A stretch of DNA of 64,000 bases from Cyathus striatus. Its lineage: Eukaryota > Basidiomycota > Agaricomycetes > Agaricales > Nidulariaceae. The position numbers were made by a program, and so were the translations under genes. The stretch spans positions 2,976,001 to 3,040,000 of the forward strand of contig JAOVFP010000009.1 in the NCBI GenBank assembly GCA_025738555.1, given 5' to 3'. Of this stretch, positions 1-11,853 are shown one piece after another. The notes beneath the pieces are model-generated. The model was not told the DNA's origin. It saw only the letters and a program-made list of their open reading frames with translations, and did not search any database. The stretch's first letter is position 1; each line of letters begins with the position of its first letter.

Positions 1-197
1 TTTTATTAACCATTCCTTATTAAGTACATTCTTTATTTTAATTTTCTATAAAATCTCTGTACCTACACATTTGCAATCCAGTTGAATTTGACCCCCCTTT
101 CTCAACACCTTAGAACACCCAAGGTCAAATGGATGTTCACTGACTCACTCACTAATTTCTTTGTTTAGACATCAACACCCCTTTTACCTCTGCAACA
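1..197 (+). mobile_element. 3' end of a copia-like LTR (partial)
   Basis: This stretch is the reverse complement, with many transition differences, of the left part of the solo LTR at 7486-8042. Matching landmarks include the segments around 75-95 and 110-175. It runs off the window start, so only the 3' part of the LTR is visible. It ends near 197 in CCTCTGCA where the other copy has CCTCTACA. The two copies are in opposite orientation. This copy is more AT-rich, as expected for an older, C-to-T decayed insertion. Confidence 0.6.
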
Positions 198-1978
198 GAC
201 AACTATTTAAGTAAAAGAAGATACCTAAGGCATGCTAAGGAGTCATAGGTAAATATAGTCCATGCACTTGATATCACAAATCAGGGGTGCTGTAAGTAAG
301 TAAAACATGTAGCAGTATGAATGTCTGTGCTTATAATATAATACATCAGAGGAGCAAGGAGTGATTGGCTGTTGTGCAGCACAACTGAGATGATGGAGGG
401 TCCTGAGTTGTAGGTATAAATAGAACTGAAAGAAAGAAAAATGTATGTACAATGAGTCATATGGGAGGTCACATGAATGGAAAGGGGTCTGGCAGGGTGA
501 AGAGGTGAAAAGTGTAACACTATGTGCCTAAGGATGTGTTTAAGAGTCATAACTAAATATATGCCCCATGCACATGGCATGACACATCACAGGTGCAATA
601 AAGAGGTGAAATGTGTAAGAGATAGTTAAGAAAGGAAATAAGTCCTAGCTTATTACATAACAAGTCAGTGGAGCAGATAAATGCTGTGTTGATATAATAT
701 GTCTAGCATACTTCTACCCTCTATAAAACATTTATTTCTACATTCTAAGCACTACTTACAAATGGTATAATATATATGGGTTGTATTTAGTAGCTAAGGT
801 AGAGGTCCTGGACCTTTAGCTAGTGTGAGAATGATTCACACTAATAAGGGACATTTCTAGCCTAAGTAGGCAAGCATCTAAGAATAGAAGCATCAAGGTC
901 AGAGTTTATTCATGACATCAGTGGGAAATAGTTACCAGTAAGGCCAGAGATTGAGCTAAGCACATGTCTATTCTAATAATAGATTATTGAAGCCATGTTA
1001 TTGTGTCATAGGAAAAGGCATGAGGATGAGACTCCTGGCAAGTGCCACTATCTAACCATGCTGTACCAGCACTGTGCATTAGCACATCATAGGTGCCTGG
1101 CTGGGTCTAAGACCTGGCATTCCCAGCAGGCTGATTCAGCAGTTCCCATTTCCATGCATCAAAGCATGTGGCATCATACTTTCATATGGAGCACCTCACC
1201 TGCAGACAGGTTTTATTGTACTTTGCTATCTTTCCATATGGATGTGTTCTTGGTACTCATATGCATATCAATCCATGATCTACTCTGGTCCATCGCAGAC
1301 ACTCATAGCTAGTCTAAATGTCTACTTTACAGCTTAGCTAATGTGCAATTACTGCTTTTGTATTAACTATATAGTTCCTCTAACTATAGTTTTGTAGGAT
1401 ATTTAATAGGTAGAGTTAAGTAGTATGAGGACAGTCTCCTGTGCCCTGAGAAATACCAGCTAGCATTGTGTGTTAGTATTTGTGTGAGCAATTGAGATTC
1501 TAAGTGCAATGAGAAATGTGAAGTCATAAGCCCATGCTAAGTCTGAGATTAAGGAATGCACATCAAAACACACATCAAAGCATTTGCTAAACTGTTTTCC
1601 TTCTTGAATGTCAGTCTTCAACACCATTTCTACACCTTACTTCACCTGGAAGCACCTTGCATCTGAGTCTTACCCACTGAGCACTTTCTTAGTAAGCATA
1701 TGTGGTGTGAGTTTTATTATTAATATTTACATTTACACTACATTGCACTAAACTAGGTACTTTAGATACACAGAATGTGTAAAGTAATAGAAGAAATAAG
1801 AAGTGGATGGAAGCAGAGCATATAGAAAAGTAAGTCATAAGTATAATAGAATGATAGAAGAAAAAAGAATATATCTGGATGAACACATGCAAAGAGGTAG
1901 GGCTGGCAAGACAGAGAGATGAAAAGTGTAACAACTTAAATATTTTATTCAATCCATAATGTTAACATCCTTTGTGTA
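198..1978. other. AT-rich stretch without a recognisable gene
   Basis: I see no supported gene here; ORFs of 70-105 codons exist but have no recognisable motifs. Weak direct repeats are visible. The segment beginning near 240 (AGTCATAGGTAAATATA) recurs near 544. A purine-rich segment ending in GATGAAAAGTGTAAC or GGTGAAAAGTGTAAC occurs near 510 and 1925. Confidence 0.5.
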
Positions 1979-2983
1979 TTAAGTATAACATTTGCTCCAT
2001 TTAGATCCATAGCAAAATTTTGTGAGATCTAGTCTGCATATAGTTGTTTCACCCATGATGAAAATGGTGTCAAAGTCACATAATACAGATCTTAAGTGGT
2101 CAGGAACCCAGAAAAGTAAATTGTTACTTATATCTTTAACCCAGCCATCTTCATAACAGGATAGATAAATAGAAGGGCCACCTAGGAGTATCAATTTTTT
2201 TAAATGACCTAGATAACAAGGAATTAATTAATCAATTCCATTACAATAATTATATAGCTAAAAAGTAATACCAGATTTCAACTGTAAATTTCTAATATAT
2301 GTTATTTGTGAAATGAAGTTATACTATAATAGGCACCTTACTGACCTGATATGTTGACTTTTTGAGTCTAATGATACTTGCAATCCATCCATGGAACATG
2401 CTATAGGATTGACCCAATGACTATAAGCTTCATATAAACCTGCAACATTTATGTGACTTGTCACATCCCACAATCTCACAGTTCCATCAGCTGAGCCAGA
2501 TACCACTTGTGTTCCATCAGGAGAATATGCTACAGATGTGACCCAACCTGTATGGCCTTCAAATGGACCAGCAGCAACCATACCACTTGTCACATCCCAT
2601 ATCCTTACAGTTCTATCAGCTGAGCCAGATACCACTTTCTTTCCATCTGGAGAATATCTAACAGATGTGACCCTATGTGTATGTCCTTCAAATGGACCTG
2701 CAATAATTTCACCACTCAATACATTCCATATTCTCACAGTTCGATCATGTGAGCCAGATACCACTTGCTGTCCATCTGGAGAAAATGCTACAGATTTAAT
2801 TTTATCTGTATGGCCTTTAAATGGACCAGCCACAATTTTTCCAGTCATAGCATTCCATATAATCACAGTTCTATCATCAGAGCCAGATGCAATTTTTTTT
2901 CCATCTGGAGAGTATGCTACAGATGTGACACCTTCTGTGTGGCCTTCAAATGGACCAGCAATATTTGTTCCATTCTGTACATT
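1979..2983 (-). pseudogene. Displaced 3' part of the NACHT-WD40 receptor gene
   Basis: The frame continues directly after the premature TGA with five more WD40 repeats of the same type (2983 to about 2346), ending in the divergent ANLYEAYSHW-like last repeat (read here as AGLYEAYSHW). A further segment at about 2208-1979 encodes DGWVKD, LLFWVPDHLR and a KFCYGSKWSKCYT end. From memory, that is the usual C-terminal block of fungal NACHT-WD40 proteins. The joining intron should lie between about 2346 and 2209. I could not find a donor/acceptor pair that keeps the frame, so the last splice is uncertain or damaged. Without the stop, the protein would have about 14 WD repeats and about 1370 residues. 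Confidence 0.75.
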
Positions 2984-5900
2984 TCATATTCTCACAGTTC
3001 TATCATCTGAGCTAGTTACAACTTGCTTTCCATCTGGAGAAAATGAAACAGATGTTACTCTATTTAGGTGTCCTTTTAATGGACCAGTGGCAATTATCCC
3101 ACTCTCTACATTCCATATTCTCACAGTTGTATCATCTGAAACAGATACAACTTGCTTTCCATCTGGAGAATATGCTACAGATGTGACCCAATCAGTGTGA
3201 TCTTCAAATGGGCTAGCAACAATTGTGCCACTTTCCAAGTTCCATATTCTCACAGTTTGATCATGTGACCCAGATACAACTTGCTTTCCATCTGAAGAAA
3301 ATGCAACAGATGTGACATAGTCTGCATGGCTTTCACATGGACTATTGGTTAGTGTGCCACTCTTCACATCCCACATTCTTACAGTTCTGTCATGTGAGCT
3401 AGATATCACTTGCTTTCCATCTGGAGAATATGATACAGATGTGACCCATTGTGTGTGACCTTGAAATGGACCTGCAGACATTGTGCCACTCTCCACATCC
3501 CATATTCTTACAGTTCTATCATCTGATCCAGATACCACTTGCTTTCCATCTGGAGAATAAGCCACAGATGTGATCCAGTCTGTATGACCTTCAAATGGAC
3601 CAGCAGCAATAGTGCCACTCTTCACATTCCATATTCTCAAAGTTTTATCATATGAACCTGATACCACTTGCTTTCCATCTGGAGAAAATGCTACAGATGT
3701 AACCCAATTTTCATGGCCTTCAAATGGACCAGTGGCAATTTTGTCACTCTCTACATTCCATACTCTCACAGTTTTATCATTGGAACCAGATACCACTTGC
3801 ATTCCATCTGGAGAAAATGCTACAGATGTGACCAAAGATTTGTGACCTTCAAATGGACCAGCAGCAATTTTGCCATTCTCTACATCCCATATTATCACAG
3901 TTCTATCATGTGAGCCAGATGCCACTTTCTTTCCAACTGGAGAAAATGCTACAGATGTAACCAAATATTCATGACCTTTAAATGGACCAGCAGTACATGT
4001 TCCACTTTCAACATCCCATACTCTCACATTATGGTCATATGATCCAGATACAAAATGTTTTCCATCTGATGAAAATGCTGCAGATGTGATATGATCTTCA
4101 TGACCTTCAAAAGGCCCTGCAACAATTCTATCATTCCTTGCATCCCATACTCCAACAGCATTGTTTCCAAGTTTAACAAGGATTTGGTATCCATGATGGG
4201 AAATTATCATACTGGTTGCTAAAGTAAGATGATAAATTTCAACTCCTTTATTTACCCAGTCTTTCTCAATGCCTCCCAATCCTGAAATTATATTTTGAAA
4301 TTTATTTTGATAGTTTGTGAGAATAACTGATTTTTGAGGTGTAAATGGAAGTGCAGAAATATATATATGTGGTGCACTTGTTGAAATTGGAATGTAGAAG
4401 TGCATCATAAACTCAACAGCATCACCAATAAACTCTTGTATCTCTATTTCATTCTATATGGAGAGCAATTAATGTAAATCACATATAATATTGTTTTACT
4501 CACATTCTGATAGTCTTTTAATACTTTCAGGAACCCTAAGACCTTAGGTATCTCATTTAGTAAGCTTATGACTTCCAGCCAATATAAAAATCTTTGATGC
4601 AAAAAAGTTCCAAATTCTTGTTTTACTTCTGTTGTGCTTTCATATATAGAAATATCCATCTCATGCAGAGGCCAATACATGCAGCAGTACTGTAAATAGC
4701 TTGGTATATTCTGCTGAATTCTGTCAGCAATATTCACAATGTTTTGATTTTCATGATATGATGTTTCCAGATTACAAATATTGAATTTTAGTTCATTATT
4801 TAAGATTTGGTATATTCTTCTTGTGATTTTGATAGAAAAGGTAGTTTTGTTGAATTTATACTGCTCCATTTGACATCTTTCTGTTAAAAATTCAACAAAT
4901 GATAAATGTCTCATAGTCACTTTCCCTTTATCAGTAGATACTACCGGTAGTAGATGTCGAAGAATTACAAAAATATTATTACTAAGATCATCATCACTGT
5001 TTTCACTAATGAAATGCTGTATATCATTTATATTCAATGGTATTTTTGCAAGTATTATTAGAGAAAGGACATTCTGAACCATGAGTTTGTCATTTTCACC
5101 CCATTTTTCAAAAGAAGTATTTAGAATTTGCATATACAAGCTGTCAATACCAGACAATGTGCTGTCTTCATGGCTATCTAAAATATTTTTCAACTTCCTT
5201 CTAGGAGATAGTAGATCTGAAGTAATAAATTCAACAACAGTAGCAGCATAAATGAATAATCCAGCAGCCTTTTGTGTAATTTTATTTAAATCATCTTCAC
5301 TTGGTCTCCAATTCATAAAGTAATAAACTTCTTCAAATTTATTGTTGAGATAAAATTGTATATCATTATTGATTTCTGATCCTGCATTTATACCAATTTC
5401 AAGCTCATAATCAATGCAAAGTTTGCTGTTATCTAACTTCACTGGCTTATATCCTGGTCTACTTGTAATAATAAGTTTACAATGTTTTGGAAATTTTGAC
5501 CAAGAAATCAAAGTGTTCAAGAAAATATGCATGTCAAAAGATCTTTTGCATTCATCCAGTGCATCAATGACCATAACTGGATTGTGTAATTGATCTAAAT
5601 ATTCTGTGAAACTCATACTGATAAGATTTTCAAAGTGCCATTTTATATCTTCAATTCGAAAATTGTTGCTAAGTTTTTTTGCCATTGCTTCAGCAATTAC
5701 CACATGATTAGAGGCAATAGTAGCAGCTGTTGTGCGCCAAACAGCACAGGAATTGCTAAGAACAGCATCATCTCTTTTGAAAAAATGGTAGCCACAGAGT
5801 CTTTGAGATTTATCAAGCTCAGAAACCAATGTTGAAGCAACTGCTGACTTTCCAGCTCCCGGATATCCAGTAATCCACATTATATTGGGTATGGTTTCAT

Positions 5901-6326
5901 CTAATATTAAACTAATTATAGATATTTAGTTGGGTAAGTCAAATTACACTTACCAAAATTATTGAGCCAGTTATTGACCTTTTCAAATAATTCCTTTCTT
6001 GTTCCTTCCATACAATTTGGAACATAATGTCCTTCATGCGACACAGCTTTTAGTAGTCCAAGCTTTTCATTAATGTTATTTTTAGTTCCTTCATTAATAA
6101 TGAGATCCCGGCCAGCAGCATTCAGGTTTGCGTTTTGAATGTTTGTGTTGTATGCGTTTTTGAGTATTTCAGCACTGGAACCAAGCTCTGGAGCCATGAT
6201 TTCAAATACTTTTGAGTTTGGGTATTCACGGTGTGGATGTTTAGATTTACAGTAGCGGGGGGGAAGAAACAAGTCTGTCGATTGTGCTATCTTCTTAACT
6301 GATAGTCTGATACCTATACCCGGCAC
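2984..6326 (-). CDS. NACHT-WD40 NOD-like receptor (stop within WD repeat 9)
   Basis: This is a fungal NOD-like receptor of the STAND class, a family linked to heterokaryon incompatibility and non-self recognition. Exon 1 (6326-5954) carries the basidiomycete pre-NACHT region with NLNAAGRDLIIN and a CMEGTRKELFEKV segment. A 53-bp intron (5953-5901, GTAAGT...TAG) joins in phase to exon 2 (5900-4504). Exon 2 has Walker A GYPGAGKS, a Walker B-like VMVIDALDEC, and the helical NACHT-associated region. A 50-bp intron (4503-4454) leads to exon 3, which holds WD40 repeats of exactly 43 residues, each with GPFEGH-like, SPDGKQVVSGS and RTVRIW segments. The predicted product before the TGA at 2986-2984 is 1079 residues. 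That TGA replaces the conserved Trp of the repeat, and the frame stays open beyond it. It is therefore either a recent nonsense allele or a read-through or edited site. Confidence 0.9.
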
Positions 6327-7160
6327 TAGCGCTGATAGAGGACAGTAATAGCTGGCCGATCAGACAAGTTTCTTCCACAATTGGATAGCCGTGGCATTCA
6401 AACAGCTATAAATATAAATTGTCATGTAGAATGATGATTGATCATATCACCTGAACTTGAAGTGGGAATAGAACGGTGGAGTGCTACGATAAGGAAGATT
6501 TCAATTGTGAGAATACCCACGTTGTCATTCGAGAGGCAATGGTAAATATAACGTGCGCACGAAACAAATATTGTAATGCCACTTCGAAGTTAAACTTGAG
6601 TCAAGAGTCAGAAAGAATGAGTATAGCGTCGAATAAGCTTTCTCACCATTTTACCAATTCAGCGAAGGTCCAAACATTGATGAAAGATGCACAGGTCTGG
6701 TACGAATTGGGCAGTATGCATGGTCCTTGTCGCCATCGCTATCGGGCGAAGAGATGTTAACAAGGTTTATCGGTACTGTTGAGTCGGATATCGAACCCAA
6801 CAACCCATCCTTAACCCATCCTATTACTCAAATTTACTCACTGTCTTTTGCAGACTCCAATCCGACCTAATGAACCCGCTCATCATCTACATTCCTTCAC
6901 CATCAGATTACTCATAGATTAACGAGATTTATTTCCCCATTCGAACTCAAAGAACTAACTCACAAAACGTCCGAAATTCCCCTTCTTCAAACCCGGTATC
7001 ATAAATGTATACTGCAACGGTTGGATAGTAAACCAGCTCATCGCCCCCGATAACTTATAAGTATTTTTATTTTCCTTTGTTCAAACCTCCAATCCACAAA
7101 AACATTAAAAACAGATTACAATTTCACATCTCATATCGTACAGCGTACAACGTGCGTCCA
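6327..7160. other. Receptor upstream region, no supported gene
   Basis: This is the putative promoter side of the NACHT-WD40 gene. An ORF of 94 codons at 6476-6760 on the plus strand shows no recognisable motif, and I do not support it as a gene. The remainder (6780-7160) contains scattered stop codons and no repeats that I recognise. Confidence 0.4.
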
Positions 7161-7164
7161 AAAT

Positions 7165-9490
7165 TTCCCTTAACACACAATCACCTTCTCTTCATCATGC
7201 CCAAACTTACCACTAATAACCATCACCTCGCCCTTCAATTTATCCACAAACCCATATTTCTCCTTTTCCCCGCTGTCCACTGTCGCCCTGCGTGCAGCAG
7301 GGTTGGCTTTGACCTGCGGAGTTGTAGAGGGGTTGGTTGTGGAGTCGTAGCCTGCGTCGACGATTTAGGTGGAACAGGGGGTAATAGCAGAGGTAGCCTA
7401 TGACCTAGACGATGCATCGTTTCACTTGTACCAGCGCTCGGTTCCGTAGCACTAGCATGCTTGATATCCTTCGATGGCTGCCCAGTGTAGAGGTGACAGG
7501 TGCGTTGGTACCTAAACAAAGAAATTGGTAAGCGAGTCGGTGAACATCCGTTCGACCTTGAGGTGTTCTAAGGTGTCGAGAAAGGGGGAGGAAATTCAAC
7601 TGGATTGCAAATGTCTAGATACAGGGATTTTATAGAAAATCAAAATAAAGAGTGTACTTAATGAGGAATAGTTGATAAGACGGAAATTAAGAGTGTTTAA
7701 ATCGTAGATTTATGAAAGAAAATGGTAAGGTATGAAACAGAGAACATACCAATGAATAGAAAGAAAATTTAAAGAAATAAAACTTGAGTAGAGACAAACA
7801 CGGCCTTCAGTAAAGCAAACTGCGCATTTTAGTGGGACTTGGTAGTGCGCGATACCGACGATCTTGAGTTCTGTTGAGTAATAGCGGCGTTGAGCCGTGT
7901 CGGCGTTGGAGGGAAAACGACGGAGAAAGTGAGACGAGCGCGAACAACGCGAGCGAACGCGTCGACGCACGCATCAGCTGATTACGTAATGAGATCGGTG
8001 AAATATCGATTTTTGTAGTGCAGGCGAAACGCCTGCTCTACACCAGATGCGGAGAAAGAAGTAAAGTCCCGACGATTCGCATCAGGTCCACGAGAAGCGG
8101 TTGTTACACCCGAAAAGGTAGATCCAGCAGCGCCAGCTGCCAACCTATCCCCAGCACTAGAGGTAGAACTAGAGGTCGAGGGGGAAGCAGTGTTCTTACC
8201 CTAATCCTACCATCAGTATCTCCCAAAAACCAACGAAAACAAAAGCACAAACCTTAGAACCAACACCAGGAACCTTCTCAACATCCTTCACTTCAGCCTT
8301 CTTCAGCGTATCCTTCGTCTCCACAACAACACCTTTCTTCTCCTTCTCTTTCTCCCGCTCCCGCTCCTCATTTCGCTCTACAAAAGACCCAAGAAGTGTC
8401 CTAGTCAAAGCCTGACTATCCGTTCTAATGGAACGAGAAGCACCAGATGTAGTAGGAATATCTTTAAACGACGTCGGTGAGCTGGACATATCTTTCGCTC
8501 CTACATACCCCATCAATACAAATTCCCAACACGTAAGAATACACAGAAAAAAACGAACCTCTAGCAGAATGATCCAGACCACCCATATACCCCGGCAACC
8601 CCGCCCTACTCCCAGCAAGCCTCGTCTCTTCAGGGAGTTTAGCCAAGCTCGTCCGGCATAAATGAGCCATTCCTCCCGTGGTCGTATGATGGATCGCGCT
8701 TCCTTTGCGTTGGTGAAATCGCTACGCCAACTCCTGAAGGAAGAAGGCCAGTGGCAGCGTGCGCGGAGGGAGAGTGGCCAACTTCGTCCGATGGGAGGGT
8801 AGTTTTGAATGTAGTTGAGGTGCCAATAGGGTGGGACGATGAGGTGTGGGAGGTCTTCTCGTCGGGGAGAACAACTACGTCTTTCTCTTCAGGAGGCCAA
8901 CGGCCGTACATGTCTTCGGGGAGGTGTTCTGTCCAACCTCCTCGCCGGGGAGAGTAGTAGTAAGAGCAGTTGAGCCAACTACAGAAGCAGCTAAAACACA
9001 ACATATTAGTACGCTGTAAAAAGAGGAAAAGAAAAAGAAACATACGAAGATATTCCTTACCTTTCTCATAAAAATACCCCTCCAGTCTCCTTAATCCCCT
9101 ACCCAGAACGGCACATAACCAGCAACATTCCCCACCATTGCACTACCTGCATTGCTCCGTCGAAGGAACATGACTAGCAGCCGAATTCCCCACAGTACTC
9201 CCAACCACACTTCCCGCAGTCTTCACTTGCTCAGTCGAAGGCATATACTCATACGCATGCTGGGTTCTTTCTCTCCCGGAAGGACAGCTACGCCATATTC
9301 GTTCTTCAATCCGAGGAGAGGACCAGTTGCGTCGTGTCTTTGTGGGTAGTTGCTATAGGAAGTTTCTTCCGAAGGAAGGGAGGGGGCCTTTTCGGATGCT
9401 GAGGTGGGAAGAATCATGTTTCTCTTCGGGAAGAACTCCTACACCTTTCTCGCCTGTTGAACGAGGGAGGGAAGGAGGGTGGTGGTGGTG
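7165..9490 (-). pseudogene. Decayed repeat-rich basidiomycete protein gene split by a solo LTR
   Basis: Short reading frames on the minus strand share a recurring GVAVLPGEK-type motif: GVGVLPEEK near 9450, YGVAVLPGEKE near 9275 and VVVLPDEKTS near 8870. Low-complexity Ser/Thr-rich and Glu/Arg/Lys-rich parts follow (8500-8270). Near 7165-7330 there is a C-terminal-looking segment, EKYGFVDKLKGEVMVISGK. I recall such LPGEK repeats and a KGE...SGK tail from uncharacterised Agaricomycete proteins, but cannot confirm the family. The pieces lie in different frames and are separated by stops. The solo LTR at 7486-8042 interrupts the coding sequence between FTSFSASG and QPSKDIK, so the gene is almost certainly dead. 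Confidence 0.5.
7486..8042 (-). mobile_element. Solo LTR of a copia-like retrotransposon
   Basis: Read on the minus strand, the unit starts TGTAGAGCAGGC and ends CCTCTACA, giving the canonical TG...CA ends. An inverted hairpin (GCAGGCG...CGCCTGC) lies just inside the 5' end. The direct repeat CCAG flanks it at 7482-7485 and 8043-8046, consistent with a 4-5 bp target duplication. It is 557 bp long, has no internal retrotransposon coding sequence, and sits inside a decayed coding exon. A diverged partial copy in the opposite orientation occupies positions 1-197. Confidence 0.75.
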
Positions 9491-10137
9491 TGTGTGTGCT
9501 TGGGATGGTGCGTTTGGTTGTGAAGAGGATGGTGGTTGCTGTCGGTGAGCCGTCTAGGAGGATGTGTGTCAGCGTACGAATCAATGAAAAGGATGTGAGA
9601 GATAACGCAAAAAAGAAAGGAAGTGAAAATGGGAACGAGAAAGAAGGAGGAAAGGAAGAGCAGAGTCAGGGAGGGACAAATAAGTATAAAAGGAAGATCA
9701 AGGAATGAAAAGAATTGTAAGTCGGGGAAGAAAACGATGAAGCGAACGCGATAAGGCGGGAGGGAACAAGGGGGAGCAAAGTGAGCGTTAGTCACCTTGG
9801 TTTGTTTGATTTAAAATCTGCCTGCAATCCGTTGTTCAGATTGTTCAGATGAAAGCGGGAGAAGGGAAGGGAGGAAGGGACGTACAATTTCAATTTCTCC
9901 AAACTTCTCCAGGCCTCAGTGAACGCTACAGCGCTAACCACTAGAACCGATATACTTCACCCAAACTTCACCATTCTCGCCTGATAGCTCCGAGTGTCTT
10001 TCGCCTACCTAGTATTAGCGTCGTTGGAATGCAAGGAGGGAAAGGGATGTACCTCGTTGAGATCATCTAGCCCGACGGGGCTTGGTTGGGGCTTTGAACA
10101 GTGACGCAACTTACTATGAGGCAAGGACAGGCTAGGA
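9491..10137. other. Purine-rich stretch without a gene
   Basis: The stretch is dominated by GGA/GAA-rich runs (9455-9760) whose reverse strand gives a Ser/Pro/Phe-rich ORF without recognisable domains. It may include the 5' end of the decayed gene to its left. I see no supported gene. Confidence 0.35.
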
Positions 10138-10145
10138 GGCACGGC

Positions 10146-11140
10146 AGGACCCCTGATAATCCCTCCAAAGGTTAGATACCAAAATGGTGATTTTTGGCTG
10201 GTTATAGGGGGACAAAAATTGCCAAAATTTTCCTAAATTATAGGGGGATGGCGTATCTAGGCTACGAAATTTGGGTATTATAGGGGGACAAAGTATCTAA
10301 CCTTTAAAAATGCGAGAAATCATTTAAAAACAGGGGAAAAAAACCGATTTTTCCTTAAAGTTTGAGAGTGATTCTAAAAGTGTTTATAGTGTATTGTAGT
10401 ACTTATTGCATACAAACTTGTAATGGTCATGACTCAAAAACCAAAGTACTCAGTACTTATGTAACTCATGAACATGCTGCTTCCAGCAATGGATGTGATA
10501 TATCTACAATATATTATGGCGGTGGATTTAATCATTTGAGCAGGCCGCCCTACTGAGTCGCGAATCAAGTTGCAATCAAGTGTGCACAAGCAGCAAGGTT
10601 GGGCAAGGTCAAGGCTTGGTGTACACTGCGCGCCAAGCCAATGGAACATCAAAAGTAGATGGAAGGACACATATCAAGGCAAGTTTGAGCTAAGTAGTTA
10701 TGCATTTCAAGGGTAAACGTTTAAACCGTAATTAGTTGCACTTTGAGATATCTTACTTATTACATAAAACAACGAGTTGCAGCATTTCCATTCGTTTTTG
10801 ACTAGTTCTCAGATATAATTAAAGGAATCGGCTCATATTCCCTCCGTAAAATCAGAGCATAAGGTCATATCATTGATAATTTGTTGAATTTTGACCGGTT
10901 TCTTCAGTATGTGTCCCCATTAGGCAGGTGAGGTTATACCTAAGCGCTCACAGTAGGGGGATAAGTATCTAACCTACTCGTGAGACCACGGCCTGTAGGG
11001 GGACGCTAAACTCAACCTCGTGGGAATTTTTACAGCCTTCATAGGGAGACGCCTGCCAAAGTGTATCCAACCTTTCACACAATTTTGGCCATTTATAGGG
11101 GGACCCGTATCTAAGTTTTGGAGGAATTATCAGGGGTCCT
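10146..11140. mobile_element. Non-autonomous DNA transposon with inverted ends and 8-bp TSD
   Basis: The left end AGGACCCCTGATAATCCC at 10146 is mirrored at the right end finishing at 11140. The ends are inverted with about 90% identity over the first 34 bp. Immediately outside lies the perfect 8-bp duplication GGCACGGC (10138-10145 and 11141-11148). Inside both ends, a subterminal motif of the type TAGGGGGAC followed by GTATCTAACC recurs in the same orientation. No transposase ORF is present in the 995 bp, so it must be mobilised in trans. An 8-bp duplication fits hAT or KDZ-type transposases. The TIR does not resemble that of the KDZ element at 34464. Confidence 0.85.
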
Positions 11141-11148
11141 GGCACGGC

Positions 11149-11432
11149 CCAGTCGCGACGGGGTGATCAGCGCACGTGTGGATTATATAAGCTCTTTACA
11201 CGATTTCTCGAGCACTTGTTACAGGCTTGTTAAATACACTCCGAGTCTCGTACTATGGGCGCAATACAACCTGATACAACTCGAGAAAAAACATAAAATA
11301 AAAAATAAAAAACATCAGACTTGATGCGATTATAACACAGATAGCCAAGACGATTCGAAAGCTCAGAGTGCCGCACACTGGCTTATGCTAACCTTATAAT
11401 ACTATGTACTATCGATACAAGTAATTTTACGC
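11149..11432. other. Intergenic, no gene seen
   Basis: I find no supported coding or repeat structure here. The ORF overlapping 11118-11324 spans the transposon boundary and is not credible. Confidence 0.3.
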
Positions 11433-11524
11433 GCATTAATGGGGTAGTGGTAACCTGGGTCGTTGCCATTCATAAAAAATTTGCTAGTGTCGACCCGCCG
11501 GGGGTTCAATTCCCTCTTAATGCA
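11433..11524 (+). tRNA. tRNA-Gly(GCC) with a 21-bp intron
   Basis: A full cloverleaf can be drawn. The acceptor stem is GCATTAA/TTAATGC with discriminator A. The D stem is GGGT/ACCT around loop AGTGGTA. The anticodon stem is GGTCG/CGACC with loop TTGCCA plus T. The T stem is GGGGG/CCCTC around TTCAATT. The anticodon at 34-36 reads GCC (glycine). The loop is interrupted by an intron at 11469-11489, at the canonical position after base 37. A T-run about 12 bases downstream could serve as a pol III terminator. Confidence 0.78.
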
Positions 11525-11664
11525 CTAATGAATTCGAATTTTTGTTTTTGTAGTGTCTTAGTATAAGAATAGCAAGAATGATGAAATATGGATATCAAGA
11601 AGTACAACTTCGGTATAATTCCTAATTGCTCTACTATACCACGTACATTCATTACAATAAACAT

Positions 11665-11726
11665 GCATTAATGGGCTAGTGGTAACCTGAGTCCCGGGCA
11701 CCTGGGGTTCGATTCCTCTTTATGCA
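11665..11726 (+). pseudogene. Truncated tRNA-Gly pseudogene
   Basis: This copy keeps the acceptor stem, D arm and T arm of the flanking tRNA genes (GCATTAATGGGCTAGTGG at the start, GGGGTTCGATTCC near the end). The anticodon arm is replaced by a 13-bp GC-rich remnant, leaving only 62 bp. It cannot decode a codon, although both internal pol III promoter boxes remain and a T6 run follows near 11744. Confidence 0.65.
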
Positions 11727-11853
11727 ATCCAGCTGCAATGTCGTATAGTTCTTTTTTGTATTGCCTTGTAAAATGAATGAAGCAATGATTTAATAATTTG
11801 TACCGCACTAATTACTCGGTCTTACCATATCACACACTCGCTTATACTTACAC

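Noticed and set aside
2538..3200. A 220-codon plus-strand ORF over the WD40 region
   Set aside because: It is the antisense shadow of the WD40 repeats; its periodic sequence mirrors the 129-bp unit of the minus-strand gene.
6476..6760. A 94-codon ORF upstream of the NLR
   Set aside because: It has no recognisable motif, no splice or promoter support and no homologous copy in the window.
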